DNA from: Acidobacteriales bacterium 59-55
GTDB lineage: Bacteria > Acidobacteriota > Terriglobia > Terriglobales > Acidobacteriaceae
Length of the DNA: 64,000 nt
Direction of reading: 5' to 3'
Assembly (NCBI GenBank): GCA_001897435.1
Contig: MKSV01000003.1
Span: 819,926 to 883,925, forward strand
A model generated the notes under the pieces. The model was not told where the DNA came from and ran no database searches. It saw nothing but the letters and a program-made list of their open reading frames with translations. Positions 7,635-15,472 of the stretch are shown here, piece after piece. Both the position numbers and the translations under genes were made by a program. Positions within the stretch are counted from its first letter, which is position 1. Every line of letters starts with the position of its first letter.

Positions 7635-9323
7635 ATGAACAGACTTATCTGCACCTTGATTACGGCTTCGGTATTTACTGCCGGCGCAGCATACGGCCAG
7701 GCGAAACATCAGACCGCGAACACCCCGCAGGCCATCAGCGACAGCCAGATGGACAACGTTACCGCCGGCCAGACCGAAGGCGCCGGCAGCGCCGGTTCCA
7801 TCGCGGCCAACAACTCCACCGTCACCACCACCGACAGCAGCAGCGTCAGCCTCTCCGGAAGCGCGCTCAATGGCGCCAAGGGCGTCAACGTCGTCAGCGC
7901 CTCGGGCAGCTCCGTCGCCAACGGCGTCAATATCTACAACGGAAGCCTGACCGCCGACCATAACAACGATGGCGCGGACGTCACCCAGGGCAACATGGTC
8001 GACCAGTCGCAGACCTCGGGAGCCAACCTCTCCGGCTACAGCCGCGGGCAGAACTCACAGCTCGATTCCACCAAGACGTCGGACGTGACCAAGAGCAGCA
8101 CCGATTCCTTCAGCCTGAACGGTTCTCTCAATCACTCCGCGACGGACGACATGTCCAACACCGAGAGCAACGCGCGCGCGCATAGCTCTTCCGACAGCGC
8201 CACCTCCAGCAAGAACGCCGCACAGAATGCAAGCGCCAGCAAGAGCAACGCGACGACGGACATGTCTTCGTCTTCGAGCAGCGCCAACACGTCCGACACA
8301 ACATCGAAGGCCTCGACCGCCAACAGCGCGCAACAGGCGAGCGACGTGAAGTCGGCTGCATCGACCGACAGCGCAGCCGCAAACAAGGCAAGCACCAGTA
8401 ACAGCACAGCGAATGCAAACGCGGCGGACAGCGCCTCGGCGAATCAGGCCAAGAGCTCGAACGCCGCCAGCAATTCGACATCGGCAAGCACCTCGTCGAA
8501 GAGCTCGACCGACGCCAGCAACGCCGCCAGTCAGAGCGCCTCCTCTACGTGGAAGACCGGCCAGGGTCCCACGAAGAACAATGGATCGACCAAGTCGGCT
8601 GCCGCCAACGATGCATCCAACTCAACGTCGACCCAGAGCGCCTCGGACAATAGCGGCGATGCCGCCAACAACGCCAAGGCGTCCAACACCGCATCGGCGA
8701 GCAATGCCAGCAAGAGCAGCGCCAGCACCGACGCCAACACCGCAAATCAGGCCAGCCAGTCTGCGTCCTCCGACAATTCGAGCTCGAACGTAAGTTCCGC
8801 CTCAAACGCCGCCAGGACGAAGAATGCCGCCACCGATTCGACGACGGCCAAGGCAGCGCAGGATGCAAGCTCCGCCACCACCAACAAGGCGTCGCAGAGC
8901 GCGTCGGCCTCCAACAGCGCCAGCAGCAGCAGCAGCAACTCCGCCAGCAACTCCTCGTCGAACCACAGCGCAAGTTCGACTCACAACACCTCGACCAGCA
9001 CTGCCATCACGCTTGCGGTCACCAAGTCGAGTTCCCGCAACAGCAGCGCTGTAAGAAGCAACCACGTCGTCAGGAACGTTGAAGGCGCGGTCAGCTTCGA
9101 CTCCGCGGCCGCGCAGAACATCGCCGTCGACGGCTCCACGCTTACCGCCACCAACACCTCCAGCATCGACCTGTCGGGCACCGCCCAGCAGAACGCCTCG
9201 GCGATCAACCTCGTTAACGCTGCCGGCAGCATGGTGGCCAACGGCGTCAACATCGCCCGCACCACCAACATGAACTCCACCCCGACCCTCAACCAGGTCA
9301 ACACCATCTCGCAGATTCACTAG
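7635..9323 (+). CDS. Secreted Ser/Ala/Asn-rich repeat protein, candidate functional-amyloid fibre subunit (FapB/FapC-like)
   Basis: This 562-residue protein begins with a Sec signal peptide (1-22, AAYGQA). The motif SDSQMDNVTAG (35-45) follows. A repeat unit lies near residues 60-101 (VSLSGSALNG, VNVVSASGS, VANGVNI) and a second near 500-540 (IDLSGTAQQN, INLVNAAGS, VANGVNI). Between them lie about 320 residues of low-complexity Ala/Ser/Asn/Thr/Lys/Asp with no cysteine. Two conserved beta-prone, Gln/Asn-bearing units separated by a disordered linker are the architecture of Pseudomonas Fap subunits. The downstream genes encode a C39 peptidase and a FapF-like pore. The fibre role is inference from architecture and context. 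A strong hairpin follows the stop codon. Start: ATG after GGAGG-type Shine-Dalgarno (7624-7628). Confidence 0.72.
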   Translation: MNRLICTLITASVFTAGAAYGQAKHQTANTPQAISDSQMDNVTAGQTEGAGSAGSIAANNSTVTTTDSSSVSLSGSALNGAKGVNVVSASGSSVANGVNIYNGSLTADHNNDGADVTQGNMVDQSQTSGANLSGYSRGQNSQLDSTKTSDVTKSSTDSFSLNGSLNHSATDDMSNTESNARAHSSSDSATSSKNAAQNASASKSNATTDMSSSSSSANTSDTTSKASTANSAQQASDVKSAASTDSAAANKASTSNSTANANAADSASANQAKSSNAASNSTSASTSSKSSTDASNAASQSASSTWKTGQGPTKNNGSTKSAAANDASNSTSTQSASDNSGDAANNAKASNTASASNASKSSASTDANTANQASQSASSDNSSSNVSSASNAARTKNAATDSTTAKAAQDASSATTNKASQSASASNSASSSSSNSASNSSSNHSASSTHNTSTSTAITLAVTKSSSRNSSAVRSNHVVRNVEGAVSFDSAAAQNIAVDGSTLTATNTSSIDLSGTAQQNASAINLVNAAGSMVANGVNIARTTNMNSTPTLNQVNTISQIH

Positions 9324-9331
9324 GCAGCAAG

Positions 9332-9366
9332 GGGCAGGGCAGTCCACGCCATGGACCGCCCTGCCC
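9332..9366 (+). other. Strong RNA hairpin between the two fibre-subunit genes
   Basis: GGGCAGGGC at 9332-9340 pairs with GCCCTGCCC at 9358-9366; inside it GTCCA pairs with TGGAC. There is no U-tract, so it is not a standard terminator. Its place between an abundant-looking subunit gene and the rest of the operon suggests mRNA 3'-end protection or partial attenuation that sets stoichiometry (inference). Confidence 0.75.
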
Positions 9367-9395
9367 GCTCTGTTCGCCGGCCTCAAGGAGGTTGT

Positions 9396-9812
9396 ATGCA
9401 TCGCCATTTAGTGATCGCGAGTCTGGTGCTGCTCACCCAGGTGGGCATCTCGCAGACGCATAACTCGCAGACCAGCCACAAAGCCAAGCCCATGAGCGAC
9501 AGCACGCTCGACAACGTCACCGCGTCGGGCATCACCGCCACTGCTACCAACGGAGTCGTCAAGTTCGAGGGCCAGGTGCCCACGCCCAACGGTCTGGTAT
9601 CGAGCGCGGGCTCGCTCTCCGTCCAGAATGGCCCCATCACCGGCACCACCATCGGCTCGCTTACGCTCAACGGCGGCGCGCAGCAGAACCTCAGCTCGCT
9701 GATCAACATCAACGCCGTCAACTCGAAGATCAACGTGCTTCTGAATCTGAACGTCAACATCAACTCGACGGTCGGCACCATCATCCAATCCAACCTCAAC
9801 GGAAAACACTGA
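9396..9812 (+). CDS. Small secreted repeat protein, candidate second fibre subunit or nucleator
   Basis: This 138-residue protein has a Sec signal peptide (1-20, VGISQ). The motif SDSTLDNVTASG (34-45) is nearly identical to SDSQMDNVTAG of the upstream protein. One repeat unit (about 87-123: SLTLNGGAQQN, LININAVNS, NLNVNIN) aligns with both units of the 562-residue protein. The mature part is short, Asn/Ile/Leu-rich and Cys-free. The start was chosen at the ATG preceded by AAGGAGG; an upstream in-frame ATG at 9351 lies in the hairpin and was rejected. The stop overlaps the next start (TGATG), giving tight coupling to the C39 peptidase. By analogy it could be a FapB-like nucleator or minor subunit. 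Confidence 0.75.
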   Translation: MHRHLVIASLVLLTQVGISQTHNSQTSHKAKPMSDSTLDNVTASGITATATNGVVKFEGQVPTPNGLVSSAGSLSVQNGPITGTTIGSLTLNGGAQQNLSSLININAVNSKINVLLNLNVNINSTVGTIIQSNLNGKH

Positions 9813-10504
9813 TGAATCGGCCTGGCCCACTCTCTCGCATCCTGCTCGCAGCCGCGATGACGAGCCTTGCGTTGCCGTCCGCCTCTGCCGGCGCGCAAAC
9901 CCTCATCCGCGTGCCCGAGACGCAGGGAAGCAAGCCCATCCGCACGCTCAAGGATCTGCGCGATCAAGGCGTCGTGCGCCAGCGCTGGGACATGAGCTGC
10001 GGCGCGGCGGCGCTCAGCACCATCCTCACCTACGACTTCAACGACAACACGCCCGAGGCCGCCATCGTCGTCTGGATCCTCCACCGCGTCAATCCCGTCC
10101 GCGTTCGCGCCCGCGGCGGCTTCTCCCTGCTCGACCTCAAGCGCTTCGCCCAGGCGCGCGGCTACACCGCCGAAGGCTTCAGCGGCATGTCGCTCGCAGA
10201 CCTCGCTGCCGAAGAGTCGTCGGTCATCACGCCCATCCGCTTCAAGGGCTTCGACCACTTCGTCGTCGTCAAGGGCATCATCGGCGACCGCATCCTCCTC
10301 GCCGACCCAGGCTTCGGCAACATCACCATGAAAGCGACCCGCTTCGTGAAGATCTGGAAGAACGGAATCGTCTTCGTCATCCATCCTCCCGACCCGAGAA
10401 TGCTGGCTCCGAAAAATATCTCGGCGGCAGCCCGCGTCGTTCCCGACGAGACGCTCATCTCCCGCCGCATCGGAGTGGCCGTCCCATCGAACGCGCTCTA
10501 CTAG
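9812..10504 (+). CDS. Exported C39-family cysteine peptidase (FapD-like)
   Basis: This 230-residue protein has a Sec signal peptide (1-29, ASAGAQT). The single C39 domain shows the oxyanion Q57, catalytic C63 in DMSCGAAA, H149 in FDHFVVVKG and D165 in ADPGFGN, all in family order and spacing. It lacks the ABC-transporter domains of bacteriocin PCAT exporters and is predicted periplasmic, as is FapD of the Pseudomonas Fap operon. It overlaps the upstream subunit gene by 1 nt. The likely substrates are the two neighbouring secreted proteins or the downstream pore; the double-glycine-like motif in both subunits is an attractive cleavage site (inference). Confidence 0.88.
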   Translation: MNRPGPLSRILLAAAMTSLALPSASAGAQTLIRVPETQGSKPIRTLKDLRDQGVVRQRWDMSCGAAALSTILTYDFNDNTPEAAIVVWILHRVNPVRVRARGGFSLLDLKRFAQARGYTAEGFSGMSLADLAAEESSVITPIRFKGFDHFVVVKGIIGDRILLADPGFGNITMKATRFVKIWKNGIVFVIHPPDPRMLAPKNISAAARVVPDETLISRRIGVAVPSNALY

Positions 10505-10847
10505 AAAGGGGATAGCTTTTTGGTTTGTCATTCCCAAAGGGAACAGGAGCAGCCTCTTTTTAGTTTGTCATTCCCGAAGGGAATCCGCGTTTTGCTCGAA
10601 TCACCAAGGCTCCCTCTGGAGGAGAACCGCTCAGAGAGCCTCTGATTAATCCGGCTTTACAGGCTGCGGAAAATTCCGGCTTTGTTAAGGACACGGCTTC
10701 AGCCGTGTCGAATGTGCTTTGTTTGCCGTTGGGCTTTAGCCCCCGGGGTACGCTTTTCGTTCTATGGGAACCCTTTTCCGCAGCCTGTTCAGACGTAACC
10801 GATTTGCCGGTAATGCAGGGAAACCGCACGACGGAGGAAGTTCCATC
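10505..10847 (+). repeat. Family B repeat fragments between the C39 and barrel genes
   Basis: Two copies of the GTTTGTCATTCCC-(G/A)AA-GGGAA hairpin (about 10526 and 10563), a GAGCCTCTGATTAATCCGG fragment (about 10637), and hairpins CACGGCTTCAGCCGTG and GGGCTTTAGCCC fill most of this 343-bp gap. The last 60 bp carry the GGAGG ribosome-binding site of the barrel gene. The insertion may have separated a formerly compact operon. Confidence 0.8.
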
Positions 10848-12149
10848 ATGGTGCGACAGACGTTGCTGTTGTTCTTGTTGATATTCTTGCCGGGCTCAAT
10901 CATCCTTCCCGCCGCCCCCGCGCTCGCGCAGACTGCGCCCGCGCCCAATCCTCCCGCGCAACGTCAATCCTTAGCGGCCACACCCACAAGAGCGCCGCTC
11001 GACCCGCGCATCGAGCAGGCGCTGCGCGAGCGCGATGCCATCATCCGCAACCTGCTCGAGCGCGTGCAGCAGTTGGAAGACCGCCTCAACGCAGCCGGCA
11101 CGCCTTCTACTTCAGTCGCCGGCGGCGCCCGCTTTGCCGCCGAACCCGCAGCTGGACCCGCAGGCGCGCCCGCCGCCAGCCGCGTGGCTGCCGTGGTCAA
11201 CAACGCCACCTACGACGAGACCGAGCGCCGCGCCACCGAGTCGCTCAATCAGGCGCTCGTCGTCCGCGGCGGCCTGCTCCTGCCTCCCGGCACGCTCGAG
11301 ACCGACAACACCGTCTCCTACTTCAGCGCCTCTTCCGACCACGTCACCATCGACGGCTTCGCCCTGCTGCCCATTCTCGTCGTCGGCGACATCACCTCGC
11401 AGCGCGTCCGCAAAGACATCCTGCTGCCGACCTTCACCACCCGGCTGGGCCTGCCCCACCGCTTCCAGATGGACTTCACCATCCCCTACGGCTACGTGCT
11501 CAACCGCACCGTCGACGCGCTCGGCAAGGAGACCTCGGACAGCCAGTTCGGCCTCGGCGACATCCAGGCCGGCGTCTCCCGCCAGTTGACCATGGAGCGC
11601 GGACACCTGCCCGACCTGCTCGCCAACCTGCGCTTCAAGTCCGTCACCGGCGCCAACTCCTACAGCCTCGCCAGCAGCCAGATCAGCCTCGGCTCCGGCT
11701 TCTATGCCGTGCAGGGAAACCTTACCGCCGCCAAGTCCAGCGACCCCGTCGTCTTCTTCGGCAACCTCTCCTTCACCAAGAATCTCCCCGCCCGCCACAC
11801 CATTCCCAGCAACGACCCCAACAATCCCGGCGGAACCATGGTCGGCCACTTCCGCCCCGGCAGCTCCATCGGCTTCCAGCTCGGCTCCATCCTTGCGCTC
11901 AACACCGAAACCTCGATGACTCTCGGCTGGGATCAGCGCTTCACCCGCGCCACGCAGCTCGACGGAACCACCCTGCCGGGTTCCTACCTGGTTGAAGGCA
12001 CGCTCCGCTTCGGAACCTCGTATCTCTACGCGCCCGGCAGAACCATCGACCTCAGCTTCGGCGTCGGCCTTACCCCCGACACCCCGAACCTGCAATTCTC
12101 CGTGGGCCTGCCCTTCCGAACCTCCCTCTGGAAGCCCCGAGTCCGATAA
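10848..12149 (+). CDS. Outer-membrane coiled-coil plus beta-barrel protein (FapF-like export pore)
   Basis: This 433-residue protein has a signal peptide (1-28, APALAQT). A Pro-rich stretch is followed by a coiled coil at about 45-83 (DPRIEQALRERDAI, NLLERVQQLEDRLNAA), an Ala/Gly linker, the segment VVRGGLLLPPGTLE, and then about 290 residues of alternating beta strands ending in a C-terminal strand region. This order (periplasmic coiled coil, plug-like linker, barrel) and the length match FapF, the trimeric amyloid secretion pore of Pseudomonas. The start was placed at the ATG 10848 after ACGGAGGAAG; an in-frame ATG at 10764 lies inside repeat sequence. A generic transporter-type barrel is the alternative. 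Confidence 0.75.
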   Translation: MVRQTLLLFLLIFLPGSIILPAAPALAQTAPAPNPPAQRQSLAATPTRAPLDPRIEQALRERDAIIRNLLERVQQLEDRLNAAGTPSTSVAGGARFAAEPAAGPAGAPAASRVAAVVNNATYDETERRATESLNQALVVRGGLLLPPGTLETDNTVSYFSASSDHVTIDGFALLPILVVGDITSQRVRKDILLPTFTTRLGLPHRFQMDFTIPYGYVLNRTVDALGKETSDSQFGLGDIQAGVSRQLTMERGHLPDLLANLRFKSVTGANSYSLASSQISLGSGFYAVQGNLTAAKSSDPVVFFGNLSFTKNLPARHTIPSNDPNNPGGTMVGHFRPGSSIGFQLGSILALNTETSMTLGWDQRFTRATQLDGTTLPGSYLVEGTLRFGTSYLYAPGRTIDLSFGVGLTPDTPNLQFSVGLPFRTSLWKPRVR

Positions 12150-12218
12150 AGCCCTGTCTTAAAATCCTTTGAACATCGAGCTTCGACCTTCTGGTCAGCG
12201 GCACATTGGTTCACATTA

Positions 12219-13034
12219 TTATTTCTGTGCGAGCCATTCGGAGGGAGGCATTCCGAGACGGTGGGTGAAGACCCGTGTGAGGGCCGTGGCGTTGGCGTAT
12301 CCCACGGCGGCGGCGATGAGTTTCAGAGAGCTGCCCTTGCGCAACATCGTCTGGGCAACGCCGAGGCGCCAGTCCGTCAGGTAATCGAATGGCGTCACGC
12401 CGACGACCTGGCGAAAGCGCGCGGCGAAGCGGGCGCGGGACATCCCCGCCCGCCTGGCCAGTTCTTCCAGCGACCAGGGAGCCTCAGGATGTTGATGCAT
12501 AAGCTCGATGGCCTTGCCCAGACGCTCATCGGCAAGCCCCAACAGGACTCCGCTGTCGAGCAGGCGCCTATTCAGGGCGGACCGTATGAGCAGCACAAGA
12601 ACGTATTCGAAGAGATGATCGAGCGCGGTCTGCCTGCCAGGGGACTGAGAGTTGGCCTCGGAGAACAGAAGCTCGAGGGCCGGAGCAAGCTCGGGAAGGT
12701 CGTTCAGAGGAACAACGAACGGCTCTGGAAGTGACGCGGTAAGAGGGTTCAACATGCCGACGCCGAATTGCACGGTCGCGCAGACCAGGTCGGCGCCCTC
12801 TGCCTCCGGACCATGAACGCGATGTTGTTGGGGGCGGGGAAAGAACAGGATGCTTGGCGTGTCGAGGACCAGAGGACGAGCGTTGGGGCGAATGACCGTC
12901 AAGGTCCCTCTTCGGAGTACATGAAGATAGCCCGCCGGTTCGTCGAGTGCAGGAGACGTGCCGCATTGCTGTCCCGAGTAAAACATCCGGGTAGAGAGGG
13001 AGAAGCGTTCAAAGAATGGGGCCAGACGATCCAT
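12219..13034 (-). CDS. AraC-family regulator resembling RclR (reactive-chlorine sensor)
   Basis: This protein of about 271 residues has an N-terminal cupin_6 sensor domain (about 1-160) and a C-terminal double HTH of the AraC type (about 175-270: SLEELARRAGMSRARFAARF, then SLKLIAAAVGYANATALTRV). Two cysteines, C24 (GQQCGTS) and C85 (DLVCATV), fall where E. coli RclR has its redox-active C21 and C89. It is divergent from a DUF417 gene, as RclR is linked to the DUF417 protein RclC. The ATG start gives an RclR-like MDRL N-terminus; an upstream TTG at 13067 is the alternative. It probably activates the divergent gene on oxidative or chlorine stress (inference). Confidence 0.85.
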   Translation of the reverse strand: MDRLAPFFERFSLSTRMFYSGQQCGTSPALDEPAGYLHVLRRGTLTVIRPNARPLVLDTPSILFFPRPQQHRVHGPEAEGADLVCATVQFGVGMLNPLTASLPEPFVVPLNDLPELAPALELLFSEANSQSPGRQTALDHLFEYVLVLLIRSALNRRLLDSGVLLGLADERLGKAIELMHQHPEAPWSLEELARRAGMSRARFAARFRQVVGVTPFDYLTDWRLGVAQTMLRKGSSLKLIAAAVGYANATALTRVFTHRLGMPPSEWLAQK

Positions 13035-13145
13035 AATGAGACTATAAGGTATGCAAAAGACACTCAAAAGGATGTAAAGTATCGTTTCATCGTGACAGCC
13101 GTTTCAAAAGATGTGCGCAAGCACTACCGGAGATGAGCGGAAAGG

Positions 13146-13682
13146 ATGGAGACGATGGGTTGGTTCAGCGGGTTTCGAATGAAAGCAGAGAGAGGTTTGG
13201 TCCAGTTGGCTGCGTGGATCGATGAGCGGAAGGTTGCCTTCCTGATCATCAGTATCGGCATGATCGTGATGCTGCTCTGGGCCGGAGCTTTTAAGATGAC
13301 GCGTCCCGGCGCCGAAGGCATTATTCCTTTGGTCTCGAATAGCCCACTGATCTGGTGGCACTTTAAGGTGTTCGGCCCTTATATCGGATCGGACCTTATC
13401 GGCCTTACCGAATGGCTCTGCGCCACCCTGATTATCGTGGGCTACTTTCGGCCCAGGGCCGGCATCGTGGCAGGGCTCATCGGAGTTGTCATCTTCTTTA
13501 CGACCAGCACCATGATCATGACGACCCCCGGCGCGATCATCTCCGTCCCCGGGATTCACGGGATGAGGTACATGAGCGATTTGGGTCTGTTTCTTTTCAA
13601 GGATGTCATCTCCCTCGGAGCGTCCTTCTACCTGATCGGTTATTTCGGGAAGAAGGCAATCGCCTTCGCAAACAAATCCTGA
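13146..13682 (+). CDS. DUF417 (YkgB/RclC-like) inner-membrane protein
   Basis: This protein of about 178 residues has four predicted membrane helices and DUF417 landmarks: LLWAGAFKMTRPGAEGI, PLVSNSPLIWW and PGIHGMRYMSDLG. The family includes RclC of the E. coli reactive-chlorine-resistance operon. It is transcribed away from the AraC regulator across a 111-bp gap and is followed by an intrinsic terminator, so it is a single-gene unit; no rclA-like flavoprotein is nearby. The ATG at 13155 is an alternative start with a better spaced GGAG. Confidence 0.9.
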   Translation: METMGWFSGFRMKAERGLVQLAAWIDERKVAFLIISIGMIVMLLWAGAFKMTRPGAEGIIPLVSNSPLIWWHFKVFGPYIGSDLIGLTEWLCATLIIVGYFRPRAGIVAGLIGVVIFFTTSTMIMTTPGAIISVPGIHGMRYMSDLGLFLFKDVISLGASFYLIGYFGKKAIAFANKS

Positions 13683-13706
13683 CGGCATTTACGAATGCCG
13701 TTTTCT
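13683..13706 (+). terminator. Intrinsic terminator of the DUF417 gene
   Basis: CGGCATT and AATGCCG pair around a TACG loop, immediately after the stop codon, followed by TTTTCTTC. A second, partly overlapping hairpin closed by a TTCG-type loop follows at about 13699-13720. Confidence 0.8.
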
Positions 13707-13882
13707 TCGGAGAAAAACGGCCCGAACACTTCAGAGTTCAGGCTGCACCGTCAGGGAAGATGCTTTAGCCCTGACAAGTCGAGTTATGGAAAATAATGGG
13801 AAAACTCGATCACATCCGAGAAGCGCGTTTATCCGTTGATCGTTGACTATCGAGTTCGATAAACGAGCCAGGCAGCGACCTG

Positions 13883-14488
13883 TCACCTCCTAATGCCAAG
13901 CTGCCTGAGCGCGAGTTCAGCGGTGCGCTTCAGTTCTGCTTTGGTCGAGCCATTGGCTGCCTGGACAGCAAGCCCGCTGAGGAGAGAGGAGAGATACCGT
14001 GTGTAGTCATCCACATTCTCATCTTTAGGAAACTCGCTCGCTCTACGAGCCTTCAGCAGCCGGGATTTGATCGCCGCCTCATTCTCCAGGCGCATCTCCC
14101 TCATCAGGAGCTTGGCAGGCTCCGTGTCGACCCCGCAGGAGATTGCTCCGGTCAGCGTGAAACAACTTGAGGGATGGTCCTTTGCACCGAGAAATTCGAC
14201 GGTGTTGTCGAATGCCGCAAGAATGAACTCCCGGAAAGTAGGCTGCTCCAGTGCCCTGGCCATGTACTGGGCAGGCCGATCAACATAGCGTTTCGCTGCC
14301 AGCGCGAAGAGCGCCTGCTTGTCTCCGAAGGCGGCATAGATGCTGGACGGGTGTATTCCCATGGCCTGCGACAGATCCGCCATCGCCGTCCCCTCATACC
14401 CGCGCTCCCAAAAGAGTCGCATCGCTGTATCCAGCGCGGCATCTTTATCGAACGCTGTCGGTCTCCCGGGCTTCGGTATGGGTTTCAT
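13883..14488 (-). CDS. TetR/AcrR-family transcriptional repressor
   Basis: This 201-residue protein has an N-terminal HTH (about 12-60: DTAMRLFWERGYEGTAMADL, MGIHPSSIYAAFGDKQALF), the canonical TetR pattern, and a helical ligand-binding domain of the type linked to redox or xenobiotic regulators. The start has a strong GGGGAGGA Shine-Dalgarno. It is divergent from the SDR gene, and the 165-bp gap carries a perfect 8-7-8 palindrome, so it likely represses itself and the SDR gene and is relieved by a small ligand, perhaps an SDR substrate. Confidence 0.93.
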   Translation of the reverse strand: MKPIPKPGRPTAFDKDAALDTAMRLFWERGYEGTAMADLSQAMGIHPSSIYAAFGDKQALFALAAKRYVDRPAQYMARALEQPTFREFILAAFDNTVEFLGAKDHPSSCFTLTGAISCGVDTEPAKLLMREMRLENEAAIKSRLLKARRASEFPKDENVDDYTRYLSSLLSGLAVQAANGSTKAELKRTAELALRQLGIRR

Positions 14489-14554
14489 AGACTCCTCCCC
14501 ATTTTAGATCCCAAATCTCTGAATCCGATGCAGCATTCGCTACATCTGTAATGA

Positions 14555-14577
14555 TCGTTCGAGATATTATCGAACGA
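14555..14577. promoter_or_regulatory. Probable TetR operator
   Basis: TCGTTCGA (14555-14562) and TCGAACGA (14570-14577) form a perfect 8-bp inverted repeat with a 7-nt AT-rich spacer (GATATTA). It lies 66 bp upstream of the TetR start and 76 bp upstream of the SDR start, the usual place for an operator shared by a divergent TetR pair. Confidence 0.75.
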
Positions 14578-14653
14578 GCACTCGATAAATGGTCCGGCGA
14601 CACGATTTTACACAGGGTATCGGCCGGAGCATCAAGCTAAAAGGAGAACAGAA

Positions 14654-15400
14654 ATGGGAATATTGACAGGAAAGGTCGCAGTCGTTACAGGCGGCAATAG
14701 CGGTATCGGACTGGCGACCGCCAGGCGTTTCGTGGAGGAGGGCGCATACGTCTTCATCACTGGTCGTAGACAGGCAGAGTTGGATAAAGCGGTGGCCGTT
14801 ATGGGTAACAACGCCAGGGCTATCGCGGGAGATATCTCAAAGCTCGAAGACATCCAAACCATCGCTGCCACGGTGAAAGACGCGAAGGGAGTCGTGGATA
14901 TCATCGTGTCCAATGCCGGATTCACAGAACAAGCTCCGCTCGACACTCTCACGCCTGAGCACTTCGATAAAGCTTTCAACCTGATGGCCCGGGCTCCGGT
15001 CTTTCTGGTGCAAAAGCTTCTTCCGCTGATGGAAAGCGGCGGCTCGATCATTCTAGTCAGTTCAGCGATGCATCTCATGGGCATTGCGAACCATACTGCC
15101 TACGCGGCGACGAAGGCGGCAACGCGCTCTTATGCTCGTACGTGGGCTGCGGAGTTCAAGGGCCGCGGTATTCGCGTCAACACCCTCAGCCCAGGTGTTA
15201 CCGACACCCCCATCCTTGAGGCTCAATCGGAATCCGGCGGACGCGACGAGGTGGTGAACATGTACATGGATATGATCCCTCTCGGTCGGCTCGCAGAGGC
15301 CGTGGAGATCGCGAACGCGGCCGTCTTCCTGGCTTCGGATCAAAGTTCTTATATGACAGGTGCGGATCTCATGGCAGACGGAGGCGTCGGCCAAGTCTAA
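14654..15400 (+). CDS. Short-chain dehydrogenase/reductase (SDR)
   Basis: This 248-residue classical SDR has the Rossmann motif TGGNSGIG (12-19), N87-A-G, catalytic S137, Y150 and K154 (YAATK), and a C-terminal GADLMADGG block. The residues after beta-2 (TGRRQAEL) include arginines that favour NADP(H). AAAAGGAG precedes the ATG. It is controlled in all likelihood by the divergent TetR protein. The substrate is unknown. Confidence 0.94.
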   Translation: MGILTGKVAVVTGGNSGIGLATARRFVEEGAYVFITGRRQAELDKAVAVMGNNARAIAGDISKLEDIQTIAATVKDAKGVVDIIVSNAGFTEQAPLDTLTPEHFDKAFNLMARAPVFLVQKLLPLMESGGSIILVSSAMHLMGIANHTAYAATKAATRSYARTWAAEFKGRGIRVNTLSPGVTDTPILEAQSESGGRDEVVNMYMDMIPLGRLAEAVEIANAAVFLASDQSSYMTGADLMADGGVGQV

Positions 15401-15428
15401 GGCCGAAATAGAGTGTCGATGATGAGAG

Positions 15429-15444
15429 CGCCAGGGCCCTGGCG
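15429..15444. terminator. Possible bidirectional terminator hairpin
   Basis: CGCCAGGG abuts CCCTGGCG, a perfect 16-bp palindrome in the 72-bp gap between convergent genes. Neither side has a clear U-tract, so termination function is only suggested. Confidence 0.4.
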
Positions 15445-15472
15445 TTCCCGTCGTTACGCGATCCGGAACGGC

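Noticed and set aside
9812..10504. C39 peptidase as part of a bacteriocin exporter
   Set aside because: It has a Sec signal and lacks ABC membrane and ATPase domains. The neighbouring proteins have Sec signals and fibre-like composition, not small bacteriocin precursors.
13883..14488. TetR gene as regulator of an efflux system
   Set aside because: No transporter is adjacent. The divergent SDR and shared operator give a simpler local target.
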